From contig CM036221.1 of the NCBI GenBank assembly GCA_020631735.1, forward strand, positions 14,799,381 to 14,863,380: DNA of 64,000 bases. The letters run 5' to 3'. The notes beneath the pieces are model-generated. The model searched no databases and was not told the origin of the DNA. It worked only from the letters and a program-made list of their open reading frames with translations. This document shows positions 11,218 to 22,868 of this stretch, piece after piece; within the stretch, counting starts at the first letter, position 1, and every line of letters begins with the position of its first letter. This DNA comes from Saccharum officinarum (lineage: Eukaryota > Streptophyta > Magnoliopsida > Poales > Poaceae). The translations under genes were made by a program, and so were the position numbers.

Positions 11218-12846
11218 CTAAACATGATCATCACTTCTATTGAGCTCTTCCAAAGTCGTTTGTTCCTCTACTCTAACTTCTGTAAACTCATGATCCACTT
11301 TGCTATCCTCAGTGTACCTATCTTCTAATTGGTCATTCTTGTCTTCCTCAGGTGCCGGTTGAACACCTACATACTCAATTCTTTCTCCTGATCGTGTGTT
11401 TAGAAGCACCGAACGTTGAGCAGAATTAATCACTCCTTTGCAAGCAAGTAACCAACCTTTTCCAAGGATAACATCTATTTCCATTAACTCCAGAACAATA
11501 AGATTTGCCTCAAACTTCACCCCCTTTATGTCAAGACTAACTTTTGGGCATATGCGGTTGGCCTTCTTTTCTCCTTCTGGAGAGTTAACTACCACCGGTT
11601 TCCTCATTGGAAGCATGGTTATCTTATGATCTTCTACATATTTGCGAGAGATGAATGAATGTGTAGCCCTAGGGTCAAACAAAACCATAGCAGTGTCTGA
11701 GCCTGCACCAATATAGCCGAGAACAACCTCTTTAGCTTCGTAAATGGTAACCACATCCACATTGTTCAACCTTCCTTGAATATATTTTCGATTCAATTTA
11801 TTTCTTTGCACCTCCTGATTATGGACACTTTGTTCTGGCTCTTGATGTTGTTGATTCTGGCTGCAATTACTCTTAGTAAGCTCCTCCAGACAATCGTTCT
11901 CATAGTGCTCGATCTCACCACAACCATGACCTTCCTCACTGGTATTAATAATTGGAGGTGACAGACATGGTTCTTGAGAATTAAAGTAATGCACGTCAAT
12001 ATTGGGTTGCGGAAATTGGTACTGATCCAGATTTGTACTACCAAGTAGATGCATAGAGTGTGACTGATACTCTGGTTGTGCAGCAAAATCGAGACAAGTG
12101 TTGCTACCTGCAGATTGATGTTGCATTTTCCTTCTCTTCCTATCATGCTCCTTGCGCATATCATCAAGCACAATAGCACGGTCCACCAAAGCTTGGAAAT
12201 TTGGATAGGTGTGGCCCTTTAGTTGTAACCTGAGATCATAATAAATTCCCTTGAGAAAAAGACGTTGCTTATCTGCATCTCCTCTCACCTCATTAGGAGC
12301 ATAACGAGACAACTGAGTGAACTGATCACGATACTCACAAACTGACATAGATCCTTGCTTTAGAGCCCGAAATTCATCCTGCTTAAGTTCTATCAACCCT
12401 TTGGGAATGTGGTGAGCTTTGAATTTATCTCTGAACTCTTGCCAGGTTATTTGAGAAGCATTATCAGTACGTCCATCCTGGAAAGATTCCCACCAATCTA
12501 GAGCAGCACCATACAGTTGTCCAGAAGCATAAAGCACCTTTTGATGGTCATCACACTGAGCTATGTCAAGATGTCGCTCCACAGCCCTAAGCCAATCATC
12601 TGCCTCTAGTGGATCACTCGCATGAGAGAATGTTGGCGGGTGTCCCATCATAAATTCACCACGCTTACTAATAGACGGTGCTTGATGCTGGTTATTCACC
12701 ACATGTTGAACTAGAGTCTGCAGCAATTGAGTCTGTGTTGTCAAAGCTTGCTCCATAGTTGAAAAATTTGTTGCTGGCGGAGGATTAGATGAATTAGTAG
12801 AGTTCCTTTGGTCACCATGTGAAGAACTTCTCCGGGTATTAACCAT
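11218..12846 (-). CDS. Gag polyprotein with degenerate retropepsin-like domain
   Basis: 542 codons. The N-terminus is low-complexity Ser/Asn/Gln-rich. Residues ~75-235 form a Ty3/gypsy capsid domain (retrotransposon gag family), with landmarks ADDWLRAVERHLDI, ALDWWESF and YRDQFTQLSRYAP. A basic stretch follows. The segment CGEIEHYENDC (309-319) looks like a zinc knuckle that has lost its first cysteine (Gly at 306). Residues ~365-490 resemble the gypsy aspartic protease, but the usual Asp-Ser-Gly reads Asp-Pro-Arg at 391-393 and the later GMDWL-type motif reads GKGWL. The capsid part should assemble particles; protease activity is doubtful. The start ATG is the first in frame after the leader. 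The stop lies 140 bp from the polypurine tract, so no pol can follow. Confidence 0.9.
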   Translation of the reverse strand: MVNTRRSSSHGDQRNSTNSSNPPPATNFSTMEQALTTQTQLLQTLVQHVVNNQHQAPSISKRGEFMMGHPPTFSHASDPLEADDWLRAVERHLDIAQCDDHQKVLYASGQLYGAALDWWESFQDGRTDNASQITWQEFRDKFKAHHIPKGLIELKQDEFRALKQGSMSVCEYRDQFTQLSRYAPNEVRGDADKQRLFLKGIYYDLRLQLKGHTYPNFQALVDRAIVLDDMRKEHDRKRRKMQHQSAGSNTCLDFAAQPEYQSHSMHLLGSTNLDQYQFPQPNIDVHYFNSQEPCLSPPIINTSEEGHGCGEIEHYENDCLEELTKSNCSQNQQHQEPEQSVHNQEVQRNKLNRKYIQGRLNNVDVVTIYEAKEVVLGYIGAGSDTAMVLFDPRATHSFISRKYVEDHKITMLPMRKPVVVNSPEGEKKANRICPKVSLDIKGVKFEANLIVLELMEIDVILGKGWLLACKGVINSAQRSVLLNTRSGERIEYVGVQPAPEEDKNDQLEDRYTEDSKVDHEFTEVRVEEQTTLEELNRSDDHV

Positions 12847-13966
12847 CTGTTTGTAACATGAATACTTTAGGATTTAGTCATTCTTAACATTCCTAAGTGC
12901 AACTTCATGAGATGCCAAGATAAGACTTGATAGCATGAGGGGTAAGAGAAACCCAACCACATAGACACCCGAACTCTTCACCTTGACTACCCCCTTAAGA
13001 AAATATCAACTAGGGAAACGAAAGAGTAGCCTAAACCTTCTTCTCAATGGATATACTATCATGATGACCCTCCGATATCTAATAAAAACTCGTGTGTATA
13101 AACAAGAATAAGTAATCTGAAATTCCTTGCGAGCAGAAAAACAGCAGCACAGTAAAACATCCATATCTCCAGTTCTGTTAATCCAATTAGGTTGCACCTT
13201 ATACCGTTGGAAATATTATCAAATTCTCTACAACTGACTTATAGAACACTTTCCCAGATTCTGCAGCTAACTTGACCAAAAACAACACATAACAGATTCT
13301 GTTCCAGGTTTCAGACAGCACAGTTGCATTGTCTTATGATTTTTGTATCTCCCAAACCAAAATAGCTATGAGGGTGATTCTTGCGGTCAGAGAAACATGT
13401 TGAAGTCTACTATTGTTCAGAAAATTCCCATAATTTTTTGGTCATCCAAGAACAGAGGTATAAGCTGAAGAAGACAGACTGCTCCGAAAAAAACAGGATA
13501 AGGAAGAAACAACAAAACCAACCCGACTATTTATTTCATTAATCCTTATATCTTAAGTCTATATCTAAATGAAATTGTGGGATCCACAAATTCATTGCAA
13601 TCATTACAAAGATCCAAAACAAACATAGGCATAAATACAATCCAACAAAGCAATATAGGAGCACAACTCAATCATTGACTCAACTTACGATGCTATCGTT
13701 TTCTTCGTATAAAGGGAAAAGATCCTAATGCTTCTCTTCCGATGTCGCAAGAAGATGGTAAGATGAGGTTCTAAAAGCATACCAAATCAAGGAGTGAAGA
13801 TGAGAACAAAGACTTTTAAAATAAGCAACAAGGCGGGGATAATATCAAGGGCAAGGATACAATATGGAAGAAAATACCAAGGTTTATAGAACAAGGATTG
13901 TTATAGCAGTTTCAAAACCTTAACACGACCAATTTCTAACTAGGCTTGTGTCCTACAGTCAGCATT
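12847..13966 (-). other. Untranslated leader of element B
   Basis: About 1.1 kb between the PBS and the gag start. No supported frame. It resembles the leader part of element A (about 1600-2560), including the stretch near 13100-13450, so it is conserved non-coding leader, possibly holding packaging signals (inference). Confidence 0.6.
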
Positions 13967-13978
13967 GCTCTGATACCA
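13967..13978 (-). promoter_or_regulatory. Primer binding site of element B (initiator Met tRNA)
   Basis: The minus strand reads TGGTATCAGAGC, a full match to the 3' end complement of plant initiator-Met tRNA, three bases inside the 5' LTR. This proves the element orientation. Confidence 0.9.
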
Positions 13979-13981
13979 CTC

Positions 13982-16900
13982 TGTCACACCCAGTTTTAAG
14001 GACAAAACCAGATATACACTATATGTGAAATAAAGGAGTCAAATCTCACATATAGCCACAGATAAGTGTAATATCAAGAGACAAATGCTTAATATACATA
14101 ACTCAATAGTATAAAATATACCTTAGAGAGCAACACAGCAAAAAGACAACTCCGAACACCGGGTGTAGACCTCACTCCAGGAACAAACTAACTGGTTGAC
14201 CACAAGCCTAAACTTCTCCTGAGGTGTGGGAAATAGCAAGAGTGAGTCCATGTCGAACTCCGCAAGCATAGCAACAAGGTAGTATAGATCCCATAAACTC
14301 ATGATCAATGTAACATAATCAATATAGAACATAATCGATAAGTAAATGAGCATCTTAACAAAACAAGAATCATCATCTTTAATGTAAATGTCTCCAAAGC
14401 CGCTCGTGTCCGTGAGCACGGCTAGTATACCAGTTTATTAAACTCTGCGCAGAGGTGTACACTTTCACTGTGAGTCGTGATTTACCCTTTCGCCCGAGGT
14501 GATCAGCCTCTTGACCCACTTCCAAGGAAGGTCGACAGGGTTCACTATGAAGCCTTTCAAAGGTTCGTCTAACAAGTTAGGGCCGCTAAGGATTCTCAAT
14601 TGGAAAGCATAATCCTCCCTCCAAGGGGCGACTTACAAAAGACTGCACCCACCTTGGCAGGCCAAGACCATACTAGACATGACCCCTCTTGCGCCTTTCG
14701 GTAACCACTGACAAGCTAGAAAAGGTCCTCATACTTGACTAAAGCCAGAGCCATATAGCCCTCACAGTTGTACTGTAAATCCCGGAGGTTCACGTACAGA
14801 CAAGATCTTATGTTGCTAAAAAGTCATCTCTTAACCATCATAGTACTTATATTAATTAAGTCACAAGATCATGGTCACAGAAAGAAAACCCAAGCTTTAC
14901 TTGCCTTAAAATGAGACCCTTCTTCTAATCCAAATCTTCAGTTGAAATTCTTCTTGATCAACACGTAAAGCTCACCAACTGGACAAGATTATCAAGCACC
15001 ACACAAGCATCCATATGCAGTCATACACGAAGCAAACAATAGAACTAAATTAGAACAATACACCAATCATGTGAAACAATAGTAAAAACGTTTTGAAGAC
15101 GTTCTACACAGTGCTACAAACACACAGACGTAAGAAGCACACTAATCGGAGCTAAGGCGAAAGAGAAACAATTACCGAAAAATTTACTTGTTAAGAGTAA
15201 AGGCTATATGCTTGGTTTATTTTGTTTACAGAAACCATGTGAAGGATATTAATTTAGTCAATTTACATTGTAATTAAAAAGTCGATTAAAGCTACTAGTC
15301 ATATTTTATTTACAAACATGTCTCATAATATTTCTTATTTAAACATTGACTTTGCAAAAAGGAAGGAAAAACATGTGATGACCTATAGATATATTCGAAT
15401 TGTATTTTGGGCTGCAAAAGAGAAAGGTATATATGGCATCATCAACCTGACGTCATTAACAACGTAACCAACAAGGATATGCTAGAATTGTATATTTTTG
15501 TTAGAAGAGAAAAGAATGCATATATGACATGAGAATAATGGAGTGCTGACATCATCGAGGATAGCTAGCCTACTCAACATGCATTGGAAAGGATAATTTT
15601 CAGCAAGCTGATATCGCCGAGGCAATTAGCAACATGCTTGCATGTCCGTAAATTTAATTCTGTCAAAAAGAGTACGACTCCCTCATGAATAAAATGTAAT
15701 GATCATGGGTTTCTTGATAACAGATAGATTGACTTGGAGACTCTGAACTATTTACGGGCTATTGCACAGTTATCAATCAAGTTAGATTTATACTATGAAA
15801 TTCCAGAGATTTTGATAAAGAAAACATTAATACTAATACGTAGTTCATGTTGTTATAAATCCATTGCAATTTGAACGAACTAATTCGGAGTTAAAACAAA
15901 TAAGTTATGAATTAAATGAGATTTTCTTTAGTAAAATAATAGATTAAATCTAACCTCGAATCTTAAAGGTGGAAAACCTAACCAATAGTAGCACTAACAT
16001 GTAGATTATGAAATTACAAATCTTACGCAAATTGAATGGGTCAAATTGGTGTTAAAATGTAGAAACAGTGGAGATCGATTATTAATTACGGGTCATGTAT
16101 TTCTATTGTATTCATATATTTGTTTTTCCAAAAGAAATCGGCAATAAAGCATATGTGACATGGTGATGACGTCATCAAGCTAGAAGATCGGCGCTGCTCT
16201 GCTGACTCTACTTGCTCATGCGTTGTCGTGTCACGCGTGCGTGTGAGATGGGAGGCGAGACGCTGGGGCTGGCTGCTCGTTCAACTAACTTGGATTCTAG
16301 TGTGCAGGTGGCAACGCCATGGACAGAAGCTCGGCTCTTCATTGAGTTCGGCAAAAAAAACAACATAGAAGCCTCGAGTTTCTACGGAAGAGCACTGGAA
16401 GACAGATAGGAGGACGGCGATCTCACCACGGCACTTTGCATGGATGGACACGGAGCGAAGGCGACGCGAGTATCGGAGGGGCAGATGGTGGCTCCCGGCG
16501 AAGGTTCTCGGCGGTGTCGCGTCTTCACGGACAAAGAGCTCCAGCGATGAACTAGAAGATCAATGATGTTCAGCTCGACTTGGCGGCAATGGTCTTTCCT
16601 CGAGGCAGCAAACAGCAGCAGCGGAGCACGGGATCGATCGGCGGCGGCTCTAGAGTTACGAGCTCAGGTGCGGCTCTCTGCGAGATCAAGACGGGGTGGC
16701 AACTACGTGTAGATCGATACGGGACGCGTCCGGCTCCTCTTATAGGGATGTCCCGGCTTGGGCTACATGCAGGAGATCCCGAGAGAACCGGGATTGGAGG
16801 CGACTCAGAGTCCGGTTCATGTACTAGCAGAGAAACAAGGCCGGAGAAAAGGAATTGCATAGCTGAACCAAACACGTACTGGCCAATAGCCGATCAGCCG

Positions 16901-17318
16901 TGTATACGCGTATATGTTTATATGAAATAAAACAAAGCGGTCAGCTGCTAATCATGTGAAATTACCTAAGATACTCCACGTATCTCTCCAAGGCAGTAGA
17001 AATATTTCAAGTGACGTCAACTTGTATGGAGCCTATAAACAGATATTTTCTTGGCTGCCTTTTTCTCCTCTTTTATTTTCAAAGCCATTTTCAAACGTTC
17101 CAAAAAGCGGTTTCGAATCATTTTGAGTTTTGGACTAAAACCACTCATCCCAATAAATCCAATGCACCGGCATGAATGCAAGAAAAATGTTGCTAACCCC
17201 TATGGTGAATTTTAATTTAATGAAAAATATTATTTTTCTTATGTTTCATGAGCACCAAATTTCATAATTGAATTTAATTTAGCCCTATTTCTAAAGAAGC
17301 AAATTTTTGGGTGTTACA
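13982..17318 (-). repeat. Element B right LTR (5' LTR in element sense)
   Basis: Mate of 7725-11061, same length, two visible substitutions. As the upstream LTR it should carry the element promoter. The GC-rich block at about 16200-16880 lies in its interior. Confidence 0.95.
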
Positions 17319-18075
17319 ATCCATCTCTGTAAATGATTTTTAGAGGCGGGCATTTGCCTGCCTGTCCATTTACAGAGGCGGTCTCTAAATATGTTTGTCT
17401 CTGTTAATTAGAGATATTGTCTCCTAAAATATTTTTATGAAAAATGACTAACATATCGCCGAAAATCATTTACAGAGACGGGCTCACTAAGGTGCCTATC
17501 TCTAAAAATCACCGATTAATAGAGACGGACACCTTATGAAGCCCATCTCTGTAAAGCGATTTTAAGATGTGTATATCTTAAGATGTCTGTCTCTGAAAAT
17601 TGCTATTAACAGAGGCAGGTGTTCTAAGCATCTGTCTCCAAAACAGATTTTCAGAGGAGGGAATCTTAAAATGGTTGTCTCTAAATAGATGTAACAAAAA
17701 ATAATTCATAAATTTTTTCACAAGAACTCAAATGTAGACAAACTTTATATTAAAATTGTAGCCCCCGACGCGACCTCCGTCTTTATAGTTCAAAACTTTT
17801 TTATTTGAAACTATTTAGAGTCCCAAAATATTATTTTGAATTTATGGGTTTTTAAATTTGAAATTTTCAAAGAACCTCAGGTGTTTACATGGTCTATAAC
17901 AAAGTTATAGTTCTCAGTACGATCTACACTTTGTAGTTGAAAAGTTTTTATTTAAAGTTATTTATAGTCTCAAATATATGTTCTAAGTTCATATATTTTG
18001 AAATTAAAATTTAGAATTTTTAAATGACCTTCAATGTTCGCATAGTTAATACCACAGTTGTAGTGACCTACCTGA
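17319..18075. mobile_element. CACTA-like fold-back element, right arm (truncated)
   Basis: After the ATCCA duplication the sequence resumes with alternating motifs such as ACAGAGACGGGC and GAGGCGGG and then an AT-rich part that is the imperfect reverse complement of the left arm. Similarity stops at about 18075, at a position matching about 6943 of the left arm. The last ~400 bp and the terminal CACTA repeat are therefore missing on this side. Confidence 0.6.
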
Positions 18076-19723
18076 TCTTTTTTTTAATGCGTTTCTTGAG
18101 GATTAGCATGGAGGCTTGGTTTGGGCCTCCAATAATTATCTTAGCAGCAATAGTACATGATAATTCTTAATCAGAATTTATTTTTCTAAAGAATTTTTCT
18201 GCAAACATTTCTAATTAAAGAAATTATTAATCATCAGACACATCATCATTGATCTATCTATATCAAATGTACGTATGTCCGACGGCGTACATACATGCTT
18301 ATGATTATGTCCGACTCGGGTATAGTTTTATGACCAATAAACCAGCTAATTTCCTTTCGGTTGTGTGTGCTCAACGTGCAATATTCTCCAGCATATCCCT
18401 GCGTCTAGCTAAGTCAATGCCTGCTAATATGAAGCACGCATGTCCAGATCTTCAGATTGAACCTAGCTAGGCACATCATCGTTCCGTTACAATGCAACCT
18501 CCAAAAGAACTCATTGGCAGATATAGATATGGTTTTTTTTTCCAAACTCAAGTCAACAACAGCTACCTAGCTAACCGTGGGTAATCTCTTGTTCTTCACC
18601 GGCATCCAGTATGTAAATTTTGTCAACAACTGGAATGCGCACAAATAAATAAACACTGTCAACGTGGAGATTAATGTTAACCTACTCCAGGACACCGTGT
18701 ACGAAGTATGAACATTGTAAAAAACCACACTACATTAAGTAAGTTACAGAGTCACGCAATACATCTATATACTTTTTTTATTGGTGTGTCTATATGCATA
18801 GGAAGACGTGCTTAGCTGTGTCGGTGATAATAACGTGCTAATGTGTTATATATATCTATATAATTATATAAATCAAGCTATTTGTTTTGCTGACAATCGG
18901 TTCTTCCATCTTCCTAAAATTAGTGGAGAGAATGTATAAACGGAGAGACAAAAAGAGAACCATATATGATATATAAATATTCAAATGTGGATTCTGTGGT
19001 AACGACCCGCCAGTTGGTTTGGTTGACATTCTTTTGTTAACAAACAGACAGCAACAATTAGCGGAGAGAATGTTCGAGCAATACATATTTGTCCCCAAAT
19101 CTCTCTCTCTCTAAATAAGATATGTCCGTATATAATCCTCAATCAATAAAAACACATCGTCTTAGATCAAATAAATAAAAGAGAGACAACGTTCATGATC
19201 GGGCATATATATAATGCTTTCCAACAAGTATGAAACATATAGCTGGCCATTTCATTCTAGGTCGTTGCTTCTGTTTGTGAGTTTGTCGGTAGAGAGGAGT
19301 TCCCAAATCGAAGTCAACAAACAACTTGATTATTAGGTACATGGAATCTTGCCCTAAGCTAGCTAGCTGCGTTCTCATCAGTGACATTGAATTTCTAACT
19401 CTTCACACCACAATGTCAATGTGCTAGCTCAAACTAAAGTCTTCTAATCCTGTAACGAGATTAATAAGCTAGCACGTATATGTGTATATATGATCGATCG
19501 GCAATGTCAACACGCCAAGAACTAGCTGCTGTAACAACCAACAGTTGTAACCAGTTTATGGTGTAGCATTATCAGTAACCTCCCAAATCATTGTTAAGTT
19601 TCAGTAGTTGACTAGCTTACATACATTATTCAAACACAAAACAGAAAAAGCAATGAACGAACTAGTTCCCTGCACTTGAGAGAGATGCGTTAGCAACGAC
19701 GCTTGTTTCCTCGCGTCTTTATC
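18076..19723. other. Intergenic DNA upstream of the peroxidase gene
   Basis: AT-rich, no gene recognised. It holds dinucleotide runs (TATATA near 18850, TCTCTCTC near 19102) and no clear transposon ends. The last few hundred bases presumably include the peroxidase promoter. Confidence 0.5.
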
Positions 19724-19731
19724 TATAAATA
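19724..19731 (+). promoter_or_regulatory. TATA box of the peroxidase gene
   Basis: TATAAATA lies 96-103 bp upstream of the peroxidase ATG, in a context typical of grass TATA promoters. A start of transcription around 19755-19765 is inferred from the usual ~30-bp spacing. Confidence 0.75.
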
Positions 19732-19826
19732 CCCACGGAGACCACACTGCTGTCGGCATCAAACACTCCATTCATCACACACACACAGAAATTTCTGAAA
19801 GCTTTGAATAGCTTATACACTGAGAC

Positions 19827-20980
19827 ATGGCGATGGCGACCTCAGCATGCCAGGCCTTAGTGATCATGATGATTGCTGCAGCTGCGATGACCACGGCGTC
19901 CGGTATGGCATTGCAGTACAACTTCTACAGCTCGTCGTGCCCAAAAGCCGAGGAGGCGGTCCGCAACGCCACTCTGAAGATCATCTCCAACGACCCCACC
20001 ATGGGCGCCGCCTTTGTGCGTCTCTTCTTCCATGACTGCTTTGTCAGGGTAATGATCGATTGGTCCTCCTTTTTGTGTCATATATACTTTTATATGAAAT
20101 TCTGAGTGACAATGCATGGTTAGAACAAAATGTCAAAAACGATGCATAGTGTATATATGTAATAGAACTACAAGCTCATGTGTAAGTAATTGACCAAAGA
20201 TAAATTGATTTTTCGTTTCAGGGTTGCGACGCTTCCATTCTGCTTGACCAGTCCAATAGCAACTCACAGCCGGAGAAGTTAGCTATCCCGCTACGTGGTT
20301 ACGTCGAAGTGAACACGATCAAGGCGGCCGTGGAGGCCGTCTGCCCCGGTGTCGTCTCCTGCGCCGACATCCTCGCCTACGCGGCGCGCGACTCCGCCAT
20401 CCTCTCCGGTGGCTTCGCCTTTGCCATGCCCGGCGGCCGGCGCGACGGATTCGTGTCCGACTTGAACGACATTTTCGGAAACCTCCCTGCCCCGAACATG
20501 CAGGTCCAGGACCTCATCACGAGCTTCGACAACAAGGGCCTCAGCCCCACCGACCTCGTGGCGCTCTCTGGTGCACATTCTTTTGGCCAAACGCACTGCT
20601 CCTTCGTCACGCCCCGGCTGTATCCCACCATGGACACGACCATGAACGCCACCTTCGCCCAAGGGCTCAAGGCAGTGTGCCCGCCGCCGTCACAAGGCGG
20701 GGGCGGCACCGTTCTGAACAACAACCGTGTGACGGACCCCAACAAGCTGAGCAACCAGTATTACTCCAACTTGGCCTCCGGGCAGGTGATGTTCACGTCG
20801 GACCAGACACTGACGAGCAGCAAAACCACCAACAAGATGGTGCAGGACAACGCTGCCAACCCTATCGCGTGGATGGCACGGTTCGCAGGGGCAATGGTGA
20901 AGATGGGAGGCATCCAGGTGCTTACGGGGACCCAGGGTGAGATCAGGAGAGTCTGCGGCGCCACCAACAGCGGTAACTGA
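19827..20980 (+). CDS. Class III secretory peroxidase, two exons
   Basis: Exons 19827-20048 and 20222-20980 join across a GT-AG intron (20049-20221) to give 326 residues, the usual family length. Residues 1-28 form a hydrophobic signal peptide, so the enzyme should be secreted to wall or vacuole. It would oxidise phenolics with H2O2 through haem. The distal site is RLFFHDCF with Arg65 and His69; the proximal site is LSGAHSFGQTHC with haem-ligand His193. All eight disulphide cysteines are present (38, 71, 76, 115, 121, 200, 227, 319). Two NAT sites (47, 216) may be glycosylated. The intron falls right after the distal motif, a classic position for this family. No frameshift or stop is seen, so the gene looks functional. 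Which of the many family members it is cannot be told here. Confidence 0.95.
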
Positions 20981-21389
20981 GGCCGTGAAGCAAGATCCAC
21001 CATCTACTGCTGCCAACACTTCTAATCTTGCATTTCATATATGAGTTTCAATCTCTGCTTGTTGCTTCATTTCTTGGCTCTTGCTGCTCTTGTAGCCTCA
21101 GAGGTGTACAATTAATTGATTGCATTATAGATTTAAAGTTGTTTCTAGTGCTTATATTTTATATAATGTTTCCTAGAGGAGGTACACAAAGTTACCTTCA
21201 TGGTGTAATCAGCCAGCGGTTGCCCTTTTTATCTTGACATCACACTTGAATGAAGCAATTATTCAGCTTACACTACTTGTGATAATAGATGGTTCAGCCA
21301 TGTAAAGGCTCGATTAAAGCAACATATTCTATTTAACCTTTGTGGGGATGGGCTATGAAACCAGAAAAGGACTGTATGTTTGTGGTTTG
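20981..21389 (+). other. Peroxidase 3' flank
   Basis: Untranslated region and spacer downstream of the peroxidase stop. No clear poly-A signal was singled out, and no gene is seen before LINE similarity begins near 21390. Confidence 0.5.
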
Positions 21390-21683
21390 AGCCAAAAAAA
21401 ATAATAGGAAAAGGTTTTGGAATTTCTAATAAGATTTTGGGTTCCGGTCTATAGAAAAGGAGATAATTGTCTGCACAAACCTGACAAAGCTGAAGTTGTC
21501 ACTGCAAATTCAAAAATCGAGAAGAGTGCTTATTAAGAGTTGGCAGCTACAGCTCCCAAGTCTAAATTCAAATATTGCTAATATAAAACTGGTCATCTCC
21601 CTATTGAAAATCATTGAAGAATACAGAAACTGAAGCTTAGCTGAGGGGAACTTCTGAGAAATTTTGAAAGAAAACTTGATCTC

Positions 21684-22868
21684 CACTACTACAGGATTTA
21701 TTAACGGAGGTGCGAGGCAGACATGACGTCTGCCTCCATTAATCAGGCTTTTCGGATGCGGGTGCCTTAAGACGTTCACCTCCATTAATGGTCTCTAGAA
21801 TACCCAAAGACCAAAAAAAAATGTTACTTCTGGGGTTCAACCTAACACTCAACACTGCCTCGTTTCTACCACTGCACCACATACTCATTCATGTCTATAT
21901 ATAATATGTTATTGTTTTATATCATAATTTTATATTAGATATTTTGACTACTAAATGAACTTAAAAGAAAAACCTTTAACTATAAAGTTTTAAATCTTAT
22001 CAAGTTCTACAACTTTGGTATTTGATATATCTCCATCCGAGATTGTTTGAAAATTTAAAAAAAAAATCTAAAAATATATGATTTTAAAACACATATTTGA
22101 GACTTTAAACCACTTTAAATTAAAAAACTTGTCAACAGTAAACATGTTGCTCAGGCCAGCCACTACAACTTTGGTATTAACTATGTGAACATTCTAAGAT
22201 AGTTTAGAAATTTCAAAATATATTACCTTCGAACACATATTTGGGACTTGAAACAACTTCAAATAAAAAACTTATCAACTACAAAGTTGTAGATTCTATT
22301 GAGAACTCTAACTTTCGTATAGGCCATGTCAACAACCGAAATTGTTTGATAATTTTAAATTTAAAGTTTTAACACCTGTAAACTTACAACAATATTTTGG
22401 GACCCTAACAGTTTCAATTCAAAAACTTTTAACTACAAAGTTGTAGATCACATCTAGAGCTACAATTTTGATATAAAATGTGTCTTCATCCGAGTTCAAA
22501 TGAAAAAGTTATGAATCATTTTTTGGTGCAACTATTTATATTTTGAGACGTCTGCTTTCGTAAATCGATTTTAGTAGGCGCACTCTTAGAACGTCCGCAC
22601 CCAAAAATCATTAATTAGCGGAGATGGACGTCTTAATATGCCCGCCTCCGAAAATTGATTTACGGAGACGGACGTCCTAAGGTGATCGCCTCCGTTAATC
22701 GATAATTTTTAGAGGCGGACGTCTTATTAGGACACCCATCTCCGTAAATGATTTTAGAACGTGAGCATTTTCCTAGAGCTCTCCTAACCATTTACGGAGG
22801 CGGTCACTAGATGTGCCCACCTGCGTTAGTATTTTGGTCTGCCTCGCAAAATGATTTTTGTAGTAGTG
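21684..22868. mobile_element. Complete non-autonomous CACTA-type element
   Basis: It starts CACTACTACAGGATTT and ends TTTTTGTAGTAGTG, giving inverted ends of the CACTA type. The 3-bp target duplication CTC is present at 21681-21683 and 22869-22871. The 1,185 bp carry repeated GGAGGCGG-like subterminal motifs near both ends and an AT-rich middle shared with the fold-back element at 6535-18075. No transposase gene is present. It sits inside the LINE ORF2 frame. Confidence 0.85.

Larger units (their letters stand above)
7725..17318 (-). mobile_element. Element B, complete young gag-only gypsy-type LTR retrotransposon
   Basis: The element runs 9,594 bp. Its LTRs are 7725-11061 and 13982-17318, each 3,337 bp, starting TGTCACACCC and ending GGGTGTTACA on the plus strand. 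The target duplication is ATCCA at 7720-7724 and 17319-17323. The PBS, polypurine tract and gag place it on the minus strand. I saw only two differences between the LTRs (one near 9992/16249, one near 11032/17289), so the insertion is very recent. The internal 2.9 kb holds one gene, gag with a protease-like domain, and no reverse transcriptase or integrase. It must therefore depend on a partner element for copying. The host is the CACTA-like fold-back. Confidence 0.95.

Noticed and set aside
20291..21019. Minus-strand frames over the peroxidase exon 2
   Set aside because: Shadows of a GC-rich coding exon whose real frame is fully explained.
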